64,000 nt of DNA from Verrucomicrobiota bacterium (GCA_023416735.1 JAEZGX010000040.1:1-64000), one strand, 5' to 3'. Positions 24,898 to 34,055 are shown, numbered from the stretch's first letter. Made by a program: numbers and translations. The notes: generated from the sequence alone by a model not told the origin.

Positions 24898-26421
24898 ATG
24901 AAGACTTCGCTTTCGCGGTTGGTGCGGTTCGGTTTCGCGCTCTCGATGACAACAGCCCTCGCTGCGACGGCGCAGGCGGCGCTCGGCGGTTGGAAGAATC
25001 TATTCGATGGGAAGACGCTGGCGGGATGGAAAGCGTCGGAGCATCCGGAGGCGTTCAAGGTCGCGGACGGCGCGATCGTCGCGGATGGGAATCGCGCGCA
25101 TTTGTTTTACGTGGGCGAGGACGGGAAGGCGGAGTTCGAAAACTTCGAACTCGAGGTGGAGGTGAAGACGATCGCGCACGCGAACTCGGGAGTGTTTTTT
25201 CATACGACGTGGCAGGATGAAGGCTGGCCGGCGGCGGGATTTGAAGTGCAGGTGAACAACACGCAGAAGCCGTTCGAGGCGGGGCAGGCGACGGGGAACA
25301 ATGCCTACCGCGAGAACAAAAAGACCGGCAGCCTTTATGGGGTGCGGAACATCTACAAAGCGGTGGCGAAAGACGGCGAGTGGTTCACGATGAAGATCAA
25401 AGTGCAGCGGCCGCGGGTGCAGACCTGGGTGAATGATGTATTGGTGACGGATTACATCGAGCCGGCGAATGAGCTGCCGGAGAGTGCGCCGAAGTTGAAT
25501 CGACTCGGGAAAGGAACGTTCGCGCTGCAGTGTCACGATCCGAACAGCAAAGTGTTTTATCGGAAGGTGCGGGTGAAGACGCTGGACGCGGGAGTGGCGA
25601 AGGACGTGAAGCAGCCGGAGTGGAATGCGCAGGACGTGCGGCTTTATGCGATGGGGAGGGACAATGTGCCGATCGTAGATCTGCACACGCATTTGAAAGG
25701 CGACCTGACGCTGGAGAAGGCGCTGGCGGTGTCGCGGGCGACCGGGATGGGGCTCGGCATTGCGACGAATGGCGGCCAAGGATTCCCGATTCAAAACGAT
25801 GCGGCGGCGCTGGCGTTTCTGGAAACGATGAAAGGGAAGCCGGTGTTTCTCGCGCTGCAGGCGGAAGGGCGCGAGTGGATGAAGATGTTTACGCCGGAAG
25901 CGTATTCGAAGTTCGACTACATCTTCACGGATGCGATGACGTGGACGAACAAGGCCGGGAAGCGGTTGCGGTTGTGGATCCCGGAGGAGTCACAGATTGG
26001 GGACGATCCGGAAGCGTTCATGGAGGAGCTCGTCGATCAGACGGTGAAGATCATCGAGAGCGAGCCGATCGACATTTATGTGAACCCGACCTTTTTGCCG
26101 GAGTCGCTCGCAGGGAAAGCGGAGGAATTGTGGACGATCCAACGGATGCAGCGGATCGTGGCGGCGCTGGCGAAGCACGGCGTCGCGGTGGAGATCAATG
26201 CGCGTTACAAGCTGCCGTCGGAAGAGTTTGTCCGTCTGGCGAAGTCGGCGGGCGTGAAGTTCACGATCGGGACGAACAACACGATGGCTTCGGACTGGGG
26301 CGACTGGTCGTATCCGGTCGAGATGGCGAAGAAGACGGGGCTGGAGTGGAGAGATTTTTGGGTGCCGGGATATGCGCCGAGTCGGGCGCAGAAATTGGTG
26401 GCGAAGGCGGGCGAGAAGTGA
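24898..26421 (+). CDS. Exported DUF1080 protein fused to a PHP/TIM-barrel-like domain
   Basis: 507 residues. A signal peptide (FALSMTTALAATAQA, cleavage near residue 28) is followed by a DUF1080 (3-keto-disaccharide hydrolase, concanavalin-like) domain at about 30-235: 'NLFDGKTLAGWK', 'NSGVFFHTTWQ', 'ALQCHDPNSKVFYRKVRVK'. A second domain (about 255-500) opens 'VPIVDLHTHLKGDLTLEKAL', with a His-x-His near its first strand as in metal-dependent PHP/amidohydrolase barrels, and ends near 'KFTIGTNNTMASDWG'. DUF1080 domains in this phylum act on 3-keto-glycosides with Gfo/Idh oxidoreductases, two of which are in this window. The role of the second domain is unproven. Confidence 0.82.
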   Translation: MKTSLSRLVRFGFALSMTTALAATAQAALGGWKNLFDGKTLAGWKASEHPEAFKVADGAIVADGNRAHLFYVGEDGKAEFENFELEVEVKTIAHANSGVFFHTTWQDEGWPAAGFEVQVNNTQKPFEAGQATGNNAYRENKKTGSLYGVRNIYKAVAKDGEWFTMKIKVQRPRVQTWVNDVLVTDYIEPANELPESAPKLNRLGKGTFALQCHDPNSKVFYRKVRVKTLDAGVAKDVKQPEWNAQDVRLYAMGRDNVPIVDLHTHLKGDLTLEKALAVSRATGMGLGIATNGGQGFPIQNDAAALAFLETMKGKPVFLALQAEGREWMKMFTPEAYSKFDYIFTDAMTWTNKAGKRLRLWIPEESQIGDDPEAFMEELVDQTVKIIESEPIDIYVNPTFLPESLAGKAEELWTIQRMQRIVAALAKHGVAVEINARYKLPSEEFVRLAKSAGVKFTIGTNNTMASDWGDWSYPVEMAKKTGLEWRDFWVPGYAPSRAQKLVAKAGEK

Positions 26422-26448
26422 CGCGGCGCGGGAAGGCTGCGGAGAAAT

Positions 26449-26524
26449 CGTTCTCGTTTTCGTAATCGTTCTCGTTCTCTCGAGGGGGAGGTTTCGATCG
26501 GGAGAGAACGAGAAAGAGAACGAG
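26449..26524. repeat. Intergenic GAGAACGAGAA repeat, copy A (inverted arms)
   Basis: Between two converging genes lie a left arm rich in TTCTCGTT units and a right arm GGAGAGAACGAGAAAGAGAA followed by CGAG; the arms are near-complementary and can fold into a long imperfect hairpin. Related copies occur at 36690-36723 and 38246-38318, always outside genes. A terminator-like or REP-like role is inference. Confidence 0.7.
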
Positions 26525-26531
26525 GGGAGAG

Positions 26532-27773
26532 CTAGTGTTTGACGGCGACGACTGCGCCGGTGGGTTGGCCGATGCTTTTTAGGAGATCGGTGAACCAGGG
26601 AGTTGTCGTATCGAAGGGCTTGCCGCCTTTGATGCGGGGAAACTCGATCGCGCGGAGGATGTTGTTTTTGTCTTCGTCGTGGCCGATGACGCCGCTCTCG
26701 CGGCGGAGGGCGCATTCGACGGCGAGGTCGACGCAGCTCTTGATGAGGCGGAGATCGTCGATGTTGGCGGCGGCGGCGCGGGCGAAGTAGCCGGATTTTT
26801 GGACGAGAACTTTTTCGGCGCCGAGCATCCTCGCGAATTGGTCGCCGAACCATTTGCCGGGGTTGACCGCATCGAGTTTGACGTGGCCGAACGCGTCGCG
26901 GGGGACTTCCTGACCGCGGGCGGTCATTTCGGCGACGATCGTTTCGACGCCGGCGCCCTCGCTGACGAAGATATTCACGTTGTCGATACGGTCCATGATC
27001 GCGCGGAGGCGGGCGGCTTCGGCGGCGATGTCGAAGGACATCTCGGGGATATAGATTCCGTGGACGGAGATGCGATCGCGCGAGAGGCCGAGGCCGGGGA
27101 CGAAGTCTTCGGTGGAGATGAGTTTTTCGTAGGCCGCGGCGGTGGCGGCGGTGAGCCAGCCGCAGTTGCGGCCCATCACCTCGTGAATGATGAGCATGCG
27201 CGGGTTGGCGTTGTGTTCGGCGACGACGTTGCGGAAGTAGCGCGCGCCCTGTTCGGCGGCGGTCCAGGCGCCGAGCGACTGGCGGATGGGGAAGACGTCG
27301 TTGTCGATCGTTTTGGGTAGGCCGATGACGGTGAGACCGTAGTTGTTTTTGGCGAGGAAGGCGGCGAGGTCGGCGGCGGCGGTGTTGGTGTCGTCGCCGC
27401 CGATGGTGTGAAGGATATCGACGCCGTCGCGGACGAGTTGGTCGGCGGCGACCTTTTGCGGATCCTGGCCTTCCTGAACGAGGCCGCGCTTCACGCAGTC
27501 TTTGACGTTGGTGAGTTTGACGCGGGAGTTGCCGATGGGGCTGCCCCCGTGACGATGGAGGACGTGGGCGTGCGTGCGCTCGGCCGGGCCGATCTTGTAG
27601 CTGTCGCCGAGGAGCAGGCCTTTGTAGCCGCCCTTGTAAGCGATGATTTCGATGTCGGGGGCAATTTCGGTGTAGCGCTCGATGAGCCCTCCGACGGCGG
27701 AGCTGAGGCAGGGGGCGAGGCCGCCGGCGGTGAGGAGCGCGACTTTTTTGGGACGAGCGGACGGAGCGTTCAT
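26532..27773 (-). CDS. Pyrophosphate-dependent 6-phosphofructokinase
   Basis: 413 residues. Phosphorylates fructose 6-phosphate in glycolysis. The phosphoryl donor site reads 'IGGDDTNTAA': Asp after GGD, in place of the Gly of ATP-dependent enzymes, and Lys in 'GLPKTIDND' (ATP enzymes have GTIDND). Both changes are diagnostic of PPi-using enzymes, so I call it PPi-PFK, which is reversible and can also serve gluconeogenesis. The nearby 'MGRNCGWLTA' and 'VNIFVSEGAG' contribute to the sugar-phosphate site. Cytoplasmic. It converges on the DUF1080 gene across the repeat element. Confidence 0.93.
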   Translation of the reverse strand: MNAPSARPKKVALLTAGGLAPCLSSAVGGLIERYTEIAPDIEIIAYKGGYKGLLLGDSYKIGPAERTHAHVLHRHGGSPIGNSRVKLTNVKDCVKRGLVQEGQDPQKVAADQLVRDGVDILHTIGGDDTNTAAADLAAFLAKNNYGLTVIGLPKTIDNDVFPIRQSLGAWTAAEQGARYFRNVVAEHNANPRMLIIHEVMGRNCGWLTAATAAAYEKLISTEDFVPGLGLSRDRISVHGIYIPEMSFDIAAEAARLRAIMDRIDNVNIFVSEGAGVETIVAEMTARGQEVPRDAFGHVKLDAVNPGKWFGDQFARMLGAEKVLVQKSGYFARAAAANIDDLRLIKSCVDLAVECALRRESGVIGHDEDKNNILRAIEFPRIKGGKPFDTTTPWFTDLLKSIGQPTGAVVAVKH

Positions 27774-27911
27774 AAAGGATAGAGGCGGGCGAGCGTGAGA
27801 GGCGGGCGGACGGGAGTCGAGGGGGAGCTGATTGCGGGAGTTGGCGAAAATTGGGCGTGCGTTGGCATAGGGAGTGGGTTGCGCGACGAGGCGAGTGCGG
27901 TAGGGTGGCGC

Positions 27912-28712
27912 GTGAAGCTAGGCGAGCGCAGGATGTTTTTCGTGGCGGTGGGATTGCTGGCGATCGTGACGGGCGTTTGGATGCTGATGCGCGAAGACGA
28001 GCGGCAGGTGGAGATCGCGGCCCAGGAACCGGTGGAGGAACGCGACGGGAGCGCCAGGGCCGACGCGGAGCAGGTGGAGGCGCGAAGTGGAGAGATTCAT
28101 GACGACGCCTTTGTGGGCGACGGGCCGGTGGATCGGAATGAAGCGCGACCGGAAGCGGGTGATGGCGAGCAGCCGTTGGAGCAGGCGCTGCGGTCGGTGG
28201 TGGAGGCGAATGCGGCGGAGTTGCAATTGGAGCCGGCGGAGGTGGATCAACTGGTCGGGCAGTATCTCGAATTTCAAGAAGTGCACAGCGAGTTGGCGTC
28301 GCGCTTTGTCGAAGAACGGAGTTACCAGCCGAATCGCGTGGAGTTGCGGGTGCCGGCGTTTCCGGTGGAAGGGAAGGCGTTGCGGGAGCTGTTTTATGCG
28401 CGGGTGCGGGAGAGCCTGCCGGAGGAGAAAGCGGGACGCGTGGTGGAGCAGCTCGGGCAGTATTTCGAAGGAGCGTTTCATGGATTTGGCGCGGCGGAGA
28501 TGCAGCTGACGGTGACGCGAAATCCGGGAGCGGAGGAAACCTTCGACGTGGAATGGAGTGCGACCGTGCCGGAAGGCGGTTCGATTTCGACGGAGCTAGC
28601 GGACGTGCACTACGGCGGATCGTCGGGGAATTTTCGGTTGAGCCGCGAGCAGCTGACGACGGGAGAATTCCGGTTTTTGAACGGAGTGGTGGGGGCGCGG
28701 TTTCCCGAGTGA
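27912..28712 (+). CDS. Single-pass membrane-anchored protein, unknown
   Basis: 266 residues from a GTG start that supplies the basic KLGERR before one membrane segment (MFFVAVGLLAIVTGVWML). An ATG at 27933 is the alternative start. The rest is a very acidic linker (about 25-85) and a soluble alpha/beta-looking domain (about 90-266) with 'NRVELRVPAFPVEGKALREL'. Type II orientation is likely, with the domain outside the cytoplasm. The family was not recognised. It lies 125 bases before the beta-helix gene on the same strand. Confidence 0.62.
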   Translation: MKLGERRMFFVAVGLLAIVTGVWMLMREDERQVEIAAQEPVEERDGSARADAEQVEARSGEIHDDAFVGDGPVDRNEARPEAGDGEQPLEQALRSVVEANAAELQLEPAEVDQLVGQYLEFQEVHSELASRFVEERSYQPNRVELRVPAFPVEGKALRELFYARVRESLPEEKAGRVVEQLGQYFEGAFHGFGAAEMQLTVTRNPGAEETFDVEWSATVPEGGSISTELADVHYGGSSGNFRLSREQLTTGEFRFLNGVVGARFPE

Positions 28713-28837
28713 GTCGGGTTCGAGAGTCGAGATGCGAGTCGACGCCGGCGGCGGTGCTAGTGTTGGAACGTTTTTCGTCGCCAACCGTCGTGCGACGGCG
28801 ATTGCTCCGAACAATTTGCTTCGCATACCCAAAGCTT

Positions 28838-30670
28838 ATGATTCCACGCACCCCTCGGATTCCGATCGGTTTTGTTTCGCGCTTCGTGGCCGGCGTTTTG
28901 CTCGCGGCGCTGGCGTTGGCGCCGATGGCGGCGCAGCCGTCGGGCGGGCCGTATGGTCCTGTGCAGAAAACTTATGAGCTGCCGCAGGCGGCGCGGATTT
29001 ATTATGTGGCGCCGGATGGAAAGCCGGAGGCGGCGGGTTCGTCGCTGGAGCAGCCGACGACTTTGGAAAGTGCGATCGCGAAAGTGGTGACGGGAGACGC
29101 GATCGTGTTGCGGGGCGGCACGTATCGGACGGGTGGGCTGCGATTGAACCAAGGGATCACGATGCAGCCGTATCGGGACGAGCGGCCGGTGGTGAAGGGG
29201 ACGCGAGTGGCGACGAACTGGGTGGCGCAGCCGAATGGATTGTGGCGGACGGCGTGGGACCGGTTATTTCCGGCGAAGCCGGCGGATTGGTGGCGCCGCG
29301 ATCGTCAGGCGAAGCGGACGCCGTTGCATGTTTTCAACAACGACATGGTGTTCATCGACGGCGAACTATTGAGCTCGGTGGCGGGTGAGCACGAGGTGAC
29401 CGAGAAGACCTACTTCATCGATTACGAGGAAGGGAATGTTTACATCGGCCAGGATCCGGAAGGAAAACTCGTCGAGATCACGGCGCATGACAGCGCGCTG
29501 GTGCGCACGATCGACGACGTGCATGGCAAGACGAACGATCGCAAGGGGCCGACCCTGCGCGGCATCACGTTCACGCAGTATGCGTATCGTGCGCTGGAAG
29601 TCGAAGGCACGGAGCCGCAGAAGCACATGCACGAGTCGGAGTTTGGAAAGGAAGTGGTCGGGACGGTGTTCGAGAATCTGACGATTTCGTTCTGCTCGCG
29701 GGTCGCGGGGTATTTCCGCGGGGACAAGCTCGTGATCCGGAACTGCTTGATCTCCGACTGCGGCACGGAAGGGATTTATGTGATCAATTCGGCGGACGTG
29801 TTGCTCGAGAAGAACATGATCACGCGCACGAACAGCGCGGAGAAAATCTCGGGGTATTTCGCGTCGGCGGTGAAGATCTTCAATCAGTCGTATCGCACGG
29901 TGTGCCGCGACAACCTCGTAATCGATAATCCTTATGCGAGCGGCATCTGGTATGACGTCGGCAACGTCGACGGCGTGTTCGTGAACAACTGGATCGAGCG
30001 GACCAACGACGGGTTCTTCTTCGAGATTTCGAAAGGCGCGATCTGTGCGGGCAACGTTTTCGTGAACTGCAACAAAGGTATCCGGATTTTGAATAGCTCG
30101 GATGTGCAGGTGTATCAGAACACGTTTTATAACAGCCTCGCGTCGTTCGAGCGGTCGGAGCGCAGCGCGGTGGGCGATCACTTCGGCTGGCATCCCAGCG
30201 CGGGCCCTGACGTGGAAGAGCGGCACAGCCACGTGTTCGTGAACAACGTGCTTGCGGCGGACGAGAGCTTCAAGGGGCCGCTGTTGAGCTTCTGGCAATC
30301 GGCGGCGGTGCAGGATCGTCTAACGGATCCGCAGGTGAAGCAGCTCGACGGCAACGTCTATGCGCGGCGGACGCCGACGAAGCCGCAGCCGCTGGTGGCG
30401 TGGAGCCCGGCGCCGGGGCAAAAAGGGGCGGTGGAGATCCACGACCTGAACGAACTGCGGAAGCTGCAGCCGAAGTTTGAGCTCAAGTCGGAAGTGTATG
30501 CGGACTACGGCGGGCCGTTGTTCCGCGGCGCGGAGCTTGGGCATTTCGAAATGTTGAAGGAGTTTCCCGGTGCGGATGGCGGCATCGCCATTCCGGGCAA
30601 CGTGCGCGAGCTGTTGAAGCTCGACCCGGATGCGCCGGTGTTTCCGGGCGCGCACGTGCCGACGCTATAA
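28838..30670 (+). CDS. Exported right-handed parallel beta-helix protein
   Basis: 610 residues. Signal peptide (FVAGVLLAALALAPMAAQ, cleavage near 33). The core has the rungs of a parallel beta-helix: 'RIYYVAPDGKPEAAGSSLEQ' at the start of the helix, then repeated short strands such as 'VFENLTISFCSR', 'LVIRNCLISDCGTEGIYV', 'VLLEKNMITRT' and 'VQVYQNTFYNS'. This fold occurs in polysaccharide lyases and glycosidases of pectin and alginate breakdown and in C5-epimerase-like proteins. I cannot point to conserved catalytic residues, so the reaction is open. The start at 28838 gives the signal peptide. Confidence 0.83.
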   Translation: MIPRTPRIPIGFVSRFVAGVLLAALALAPMAAQPSGGPYGPVQKTYELPQAARIYYVAPDGKPEAAGSSLEQPTTLESAIAKVVTGDAIVLRGGTYRTGGLRLNQGITMQPYRDERPVVKGTRVATNWVAQPNGLWRTAWDRLFPAKPADWWRRDRQAKRTPLHVFNNDMVFIDGELLSSVAGEHEVTEKTYFIDYEEGNVYIGQDPEGKLVEITAHDSALVRTIDDVHGKTNDRKGPTLRGITFTQYAYRALEVEGTEPQKHMHESEFGKEVVGTVFENLTISFCSRVAGYFRGDKLVIRNCLISDCGTEGIYVINSADVLLEKNMITRTNSAEKISGYFASAVKIFNQSYRTVCRDNLVIDNPYASGIWYDVGNVDGVFVNNWIERTNDGFFFEISKGAICAGNVFVNCNKGIRILNSSDVQVYQNTFYNSLASFERSERSAVGDHFGWHPSAGPDVEERHSHVFVNNVLAADESFKGPLLSFWQSAAVQDRLTDPQVKQLDGNVYARRTPTKPQPLVAWSPAPGQKGAVEIHDLNELRKLQPKFELKSEVYADYGGPLFRGAELGHFEMLKEFPGADGGIAIPGNVRELLKLDPDAPVFPGAHVPTL

Positions 30671-30677
30671 CTCTCTC

Positions 30678-30706
30678 GGGCGGTTCGAACAGGACCGCCC
30701 TATTTC
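30678..30706 (+). terminator. Weak terminator after the beta-helix gene
   Basis: GGGCGGT / ACCGCCC stem with an 8-base loop just after the stop of the beta-helix gene, followed by TATTTC. The stem is good but the T tract is short, so termination would be partial and readthrough to the methyltransferase is possible. Confidence 0.45.
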
Positions 30707-30748
30707 AGACGCATGAACAAGAGTGAGGGCCCGAACGCCTGACCGACG

Positions 30749-31504
30749 ATGCTACAGACGGAGATTAAGGTTTGCGGACTAGCGGCGGTGAAGGGGCAGT
30801 TCGCGGCCGATGCGGGCGCGATCAAGCGGTTGTATTTTGATTATGATACGGGGCGGAAAGTCGGCGTGATCAGCAAGGCGCTGGCGCAGGCGCGGAAGGT
30901 GTATCGCTGCGTGGAGTCGGCGGAGTTGGAGAAGATCGCGGGCACGGTGCATCATGGAGGGATTGTGGCGGTGGTGGCGGGCCCGGTTTGGCGAGCGCCG
31001 AAAAAAGAGGACGTCGCTGGTTGGGGGCGGCGTGGGGAGCCGGTGGTGGTGCTCGATCGAATCGGCAACGCGCATAATCTGGGAGCGATCGTGCGGACGG
31101 CGGCGTTTTTTGGCGTGAGGCAGATCGTGACTGTCGACGACGCGGCGGCGGCGGTGCCGGGAGAGGCGGCGTATCGCGTGGCGGAAGGCGGGATGTCGCA
31201 AGTGACGGTGTGGCGGGTGAAAAACCTGGCGGGATTTTTGCGGGAGTTGGCGCAAGCGGGTTTCGACGTGGTGGGGGCGGCGACGCGAGGCGGCAGGTTG
31301 GAGAAGGGGCGAGCGGAGAGACCGAGCGCGATTGTGCTGGGGAATGAAGAGCACGGGTTGTTGCCCGAAGTGGCGAAGGCGTGCACACGGCTGGTAACGA
31401 TTCCGGGAAGCGGAACGGTGGAGTCGTTGAATGTGTCGGCGGCGGCGGCGGTCTTGTTGTGGGAGTTGGTGGGATCGAAGCGACGCGCGGCTCCGGCGGA
31501 GTGA
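30749..31504 (+). CDS. TrmH/SpoU family RNA 2'-O-methyltransferase
   Basis: 251 residues. SPOUT-class S-adenosylmethionine-dependent methyltransferase with the trefoil-knot motifs: motif 1 'LDRIGNAHNLGAIVRTAAFF' (Asn and Arg in NLGAIVR), motif 2 'IVLGNEEHGL' and motif 3 'IPGSGTVESLNVSAAAAV'. An N-terminal RNA-binding domain of about 80 residues precedes it, as in RlmB. It would 2'-O-methylate a ribose in rRNA or tRNA. Followed after 31 bases by the LacI-type regulator, so probably co-transcribed although functionally unrelated. Confidence 0.93.
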   Translation: MLQTEIKVCGLAAVKGQFAADAGAIKRLYFDYDTGRKVGVISKALAQARKVYRCVESAELEKIAGTVHHGGIVAVVAGPVWRAPKKEDVAGWGRRGEPVVVLDRIGNAHNLGAIVRTAAFFGVRQIVTVDDAAAAVPGEAAYRVAEGGMSQVTVWRVKNLAGFLRELAQAGFDVVGAATRGGRLEKGRAERPSAIVLGNEEHGLLPEVAKACTRLVTIPGSGTVESLNVSAAAAVLLWELVGSKRRAAPAE

Positions 31505-31535
31505 GGGCCGACGGCCGCGGACACGAAGGGGCAGC

Positions 31536-32600
31536 ATGGATCCGCAGCGACGAGTCACGATGCAGGATGTCGCCCGCGCGGCCGGCGTGCATCAGACGAC
31601 GGTTTCGCTGGCGTTGAGAAACGATCCGCGGCTGCCGCAGGGCACGCGGACGACGTTGCAGCGCGTGGCGCGGGAGATGGGTTACACGCCCGATCCGATG
31701 CTGGCGGCGTTGAACGCGTATCGCGGTGGGAAACGCGCGGCGGGGGCGCCGGTGACGATGGCGTTTGTGTTGGATCTGAAGGATCGGCGGGAGCTGGCGT
31801 CGTTTTATCCGCACCGGATGTTTCTCGAAGGGGCGCGCGAGCGGGCTCAGGAAATTGGATACAAGTTGGAGGTGTTTTATCTCGCGAGTCGCACAGCGGC
31901 AGCGGTGGAGCGGCTGGAGCGGACGTTGCGGGCTCGGGGCATCGCGGGCGTGATGGTGGGAGCGTTTGTGGATCGCGAGATCGAGTTCCGGCTGTGCTGG
32001 GAGCATTTCAGCGTGGTGCTGATCGAGTCGGAGCAGCTGAAGCTGTCGCTGCATACGGTAGGAAATCATCAGACGATGGTGGTGCGAGAGGCGGTGCGAC
32101 GATTGAAGGCGCTCGGATATCGCCGCGTGGGAATGGCGGTGGGGGCGAGGGAGGAATTTTATCTGCAGCAGGCGTTCACGGCGGGATATCTGGTGGAGGT
32201 GGCGCAAGCGCCGGAGCTGCCGCGGTTGCCGGCTTGTCTGCTGGAACCGGGGCCTCCGTCGAAAATCGGCAGCGTGGTGCTCTCGTGGATACGGACGCAC
32301 GAAGTCGAGGCAGTGATCACGAACTGGCATTTCGTGCCGGAAGCGCTGCGACGGAAAGGCGTGCGCGTGCCCGGCGATGTGGCGGTGGCGACGCTGGATT
32401 TTTCCCCGGAGGAAGGGCCGAACGCCGGCATGCGGCAAAATCACCGGGTGGTGGGGCAGCGAGCGGTGGAGCAACTGGCGATCTTGATGAAGACGAATCA
32501 GCGGGGGCTGGTGGCGTCGCCGAATCACACGTTGATCGCAGGAGAGTGGGTGGATGGGAGCGACGTGCCGGGCGTTCGTGGGAGGATTGTTCTTAAGTAA
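31536..32600 (+). CDS. LacI-family transcriptional regulator
   Basis: 354 residues. The N-terminal LacI helix-turn-helix is plain: 'VTMQDVARAAGVHQTTVSLA' (residues 7-26), followed by the hinge helix region. The sugar-binding periplasmic-binding-protein-like domain fills about 70-340 ('VTMAFVLDLKD', 'MVVREAVRRLKALGYRRVGM', 'DVAVATLDFSP'). A GAAGGGG ribosome binding site precedes the ATG at 31536. The GH1 gene starts 99 bases downstream on the same strand, so a role in controlling beta-glucoside use is likely, but the effector and operators are unproven. Confidence 0.93.
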   Translation: MDPQRRVTMQDVARAAGVHQTTVSLALRNDPRLPQGTRTTLQRVAREMGYTPDPMLAALNAYRGGKRAAGAPVTMAFVLDLKDRRELASFYPHRMFLEGARERAQEIGYKLEVFYLASRTAAAVERLERTLRARGIAGVMVGAFVDREIEFRLCWEHFSVVLIESEQLKLSLHTVGNHQTMVVREAVRRLKALGYRRVGMAVGAREEFYLQQAFTAGYLVEVAQAPELPRLPACLLEPGPPSKIGSVVLSWIRTHEVEAVITNWHFVPEALRRKGVRVPGDVAVATLDFSPEEGPNAGMRQNHRVVGQRAVEQLAILMKTNQRGLVASPNHTLIAGEWVDGSDVPGVRGRIVLK

Positions 32601-32673
32601 GAATGAAATGAGCTTGCTTGCGATGGTGGCGCGATTGACGGCGGCGGGGCATCAGCGGGACGGTTGGTGAAAG

Positions 32674-32690
32674 CCCGATGGGACATCGGG
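32674..32690 (+). promoter_or_regulatory. Hairpin just before the GH1 start codon
   Basis: CCCGATG / CATCGGG, a perfect 7-bp inverted repeat with a 3-base centre, ends 9 bases before the ATG at 32700. It could be the operator of the adjacent LacI regulator or an RNA hairpin hiding the ribosome binding site. Evidence is symmetry and position only. Confidence 0.35.
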
Positions 32691-32699
32691 TTCCATCCT

Positions 32700-34055
32700 A
32701 TGTTTTCGGAGCAATTCGTTTGGGGAGCGGCGACGTCCGCGTGTCAGATCGAAGGAGCGGTCGAGCGCGGTGGACGCGGGGCGTCGGTCTGGGATCATTT
32801 CTGCACGAGAGAAGGCGTGGTGCAGGGTGGAGAAAGCGGAGCGGTGGCGTGCGATCATTACGCGCGGTATGCGGAAGACGTTGGGTTGATGAGTGCGCTG
32901 GGATTGCAGGCGTATCGATTTTCGATCGCGTGGCCGCGTGTGCTGCCGGAAGGGACGGGAAGAGTGAACGCGGCGGGACTGGGATTCTACGATCGGTTGG
33001 TGGACGAGTTGTTGAAGGCGGACATCCAGCCGTGGGTGACGCTGTTTCATTGGGACTATCCGCTGGCGCTGTATCGGCGGGGCGGGTGGTTGAATGCGGA
33101 CAGCCCGAAGTGGTTTGCGGATTATACGCGGGTGGTAGTCGAGAAGCTGTCGGATCGTGTGTCGCATTGGATCACGTTGAACGAGCCGCAGTGCTTCGTG
33201 GGGCTGGGGCATGAGACGGGCGTGCATGCGCCTGGCGACAAACTGCCGTTGCATCAGTCGCTGCGCGTGGCGCATCACGCGCTGCGGGCGCACGGTGAAT
33301 CCGTAAAGGTGATACGCACGCACGCGAAGCGGCCCCCGAAGATTGGGTGGGCGCCGACGGGGGATATTCCGTTGCCGATGAGCGAGAAGGAGGAAGATGT
33401 GAGGGCGGCGCGGGAGATGTATTGGTCGGTGACGAAGCCCGACGTGTGGAATCACGCGTGGTGGTTGCTACCGGTGTTGGAGGGGCGTTATCCAGAGGAC
33501 GGATTGAAGCTGTATGGCGGGGCGGTGCCGCGATTCACGGCGGAGGAGATGGCGACGATCGCGCAGCCGTTGGATTTTCTCGGGCTGAATATCTACAACG
33601 GGTTTCTGTGCCGGCGCGGAGCTGACGGACGGCCGGAGCGGGTGGGGTATGCCACGGGGCATCCGCGAACGCAGAATGGTTGGAATGTGTCACCGCCGGC
33701 GTTGCGGTGGGGGCCGCGGTTTGCGCACGAGCGGAGCGGGTTGCCGATCGTCATCACGGAAAATGGCATGGCGGCCCATGATTGGATTGGGGACGACGGC
33801 GCGGTGCATGATGCACAACGGATCGATTATCTGAGGAAATATCTGCGTGAGTTGCGACGAGCGGTGGCGGACGGGGTGCCGGTGCAGGCGTATTTCGCGT
33901 GGTCGCTGCTGGATAATTTCGAGTGGGCGGAAGGGTATCGGTATCGGTTTGGGCTGGTGCACGTGGACTATGCGACGCAGCGACGGACGTTGAAGGACTC
34001 GGCGCGGTGGTATGGGGAAGTGATCCGGACGAGGGGCGGAAGTTTGGGAGAGTAG
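32700..34055 (+). CDS. GH1 beta-glucosidase
   Basis: 451 residues, typical length for glycoside hydrolase family 1, (beta/alpha)8 barrel. The acid/base is Glu162 in TLNEP and the nucleophile is Glu354 in ITENG. 'FVWGAATSACQIEGA' at the N-terminus and 'SLLDNFEWAEGYRYRFGL' at the C-terminus are canonical. It has no signal peptide, so it cleaves imported cellobiose or other beta-glucosides, or beta-galactosides, in the cytoplasm. Start at 32700; an in-frame GTG at 32664 would add 12 residues without family similarity. Probably regulated by the adjacent LacI protein. Confidence 0.95.
   Translation: MFSEQFVWGAATSACQIEGAVERGGRGASVWDHFCTREGVVQGGESGAVACDHYARYAEDVGLMSALGLQAYRFSIAWPRVLPEGTGRVNAAGLGFYDRLVDELLKADIQPWVTLFHWDYPLALYRRGGWLNADSPKWFADYTRVVVEKLSDRVSHWITLNEPQCFVGLGHETGVHAPGDKLPLHQSLRVAHHALRAHGESVKVIRTHAKRPPKIGWAPTGDIPLPMSEKEEDVRAAREMYWSVTKPDVWNHAWWLLPVLEGRYPEDGLKLYGGAVPRFTAEEMATIAQPLDFLGLNIYNGFLCRRGADGRPERVGYATGHPRTQNGWNVSPPALRWGPRFAHERSGLPIVITENGMAAHDWIGDDGAVHDAQRIDYLRKYLRELRRAVADGVPVQAYFAWSLLDNFEWAEGYRYRFGLVHVDYATQRRTLKDSARWYGEVIRTRGGSLGE

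Noticed and set aside
25990..28851. Very long open frame on the minus strand antisense to the DUF1080 gene and covering the PPi-PFK region
   Set aside because: The translation is dominated by Arg, Pro and His in low-complexity runs, as is usual for the off-frame strand of high-GC genes, and it conflicts with three well-supported genes.
30870..32528. 552-codon minus-strand frame across the methyltransferase and LacI genes
   Set aside because: Arg/His/Pro-rich shadow of two genes with clear motifs on the plus strand.
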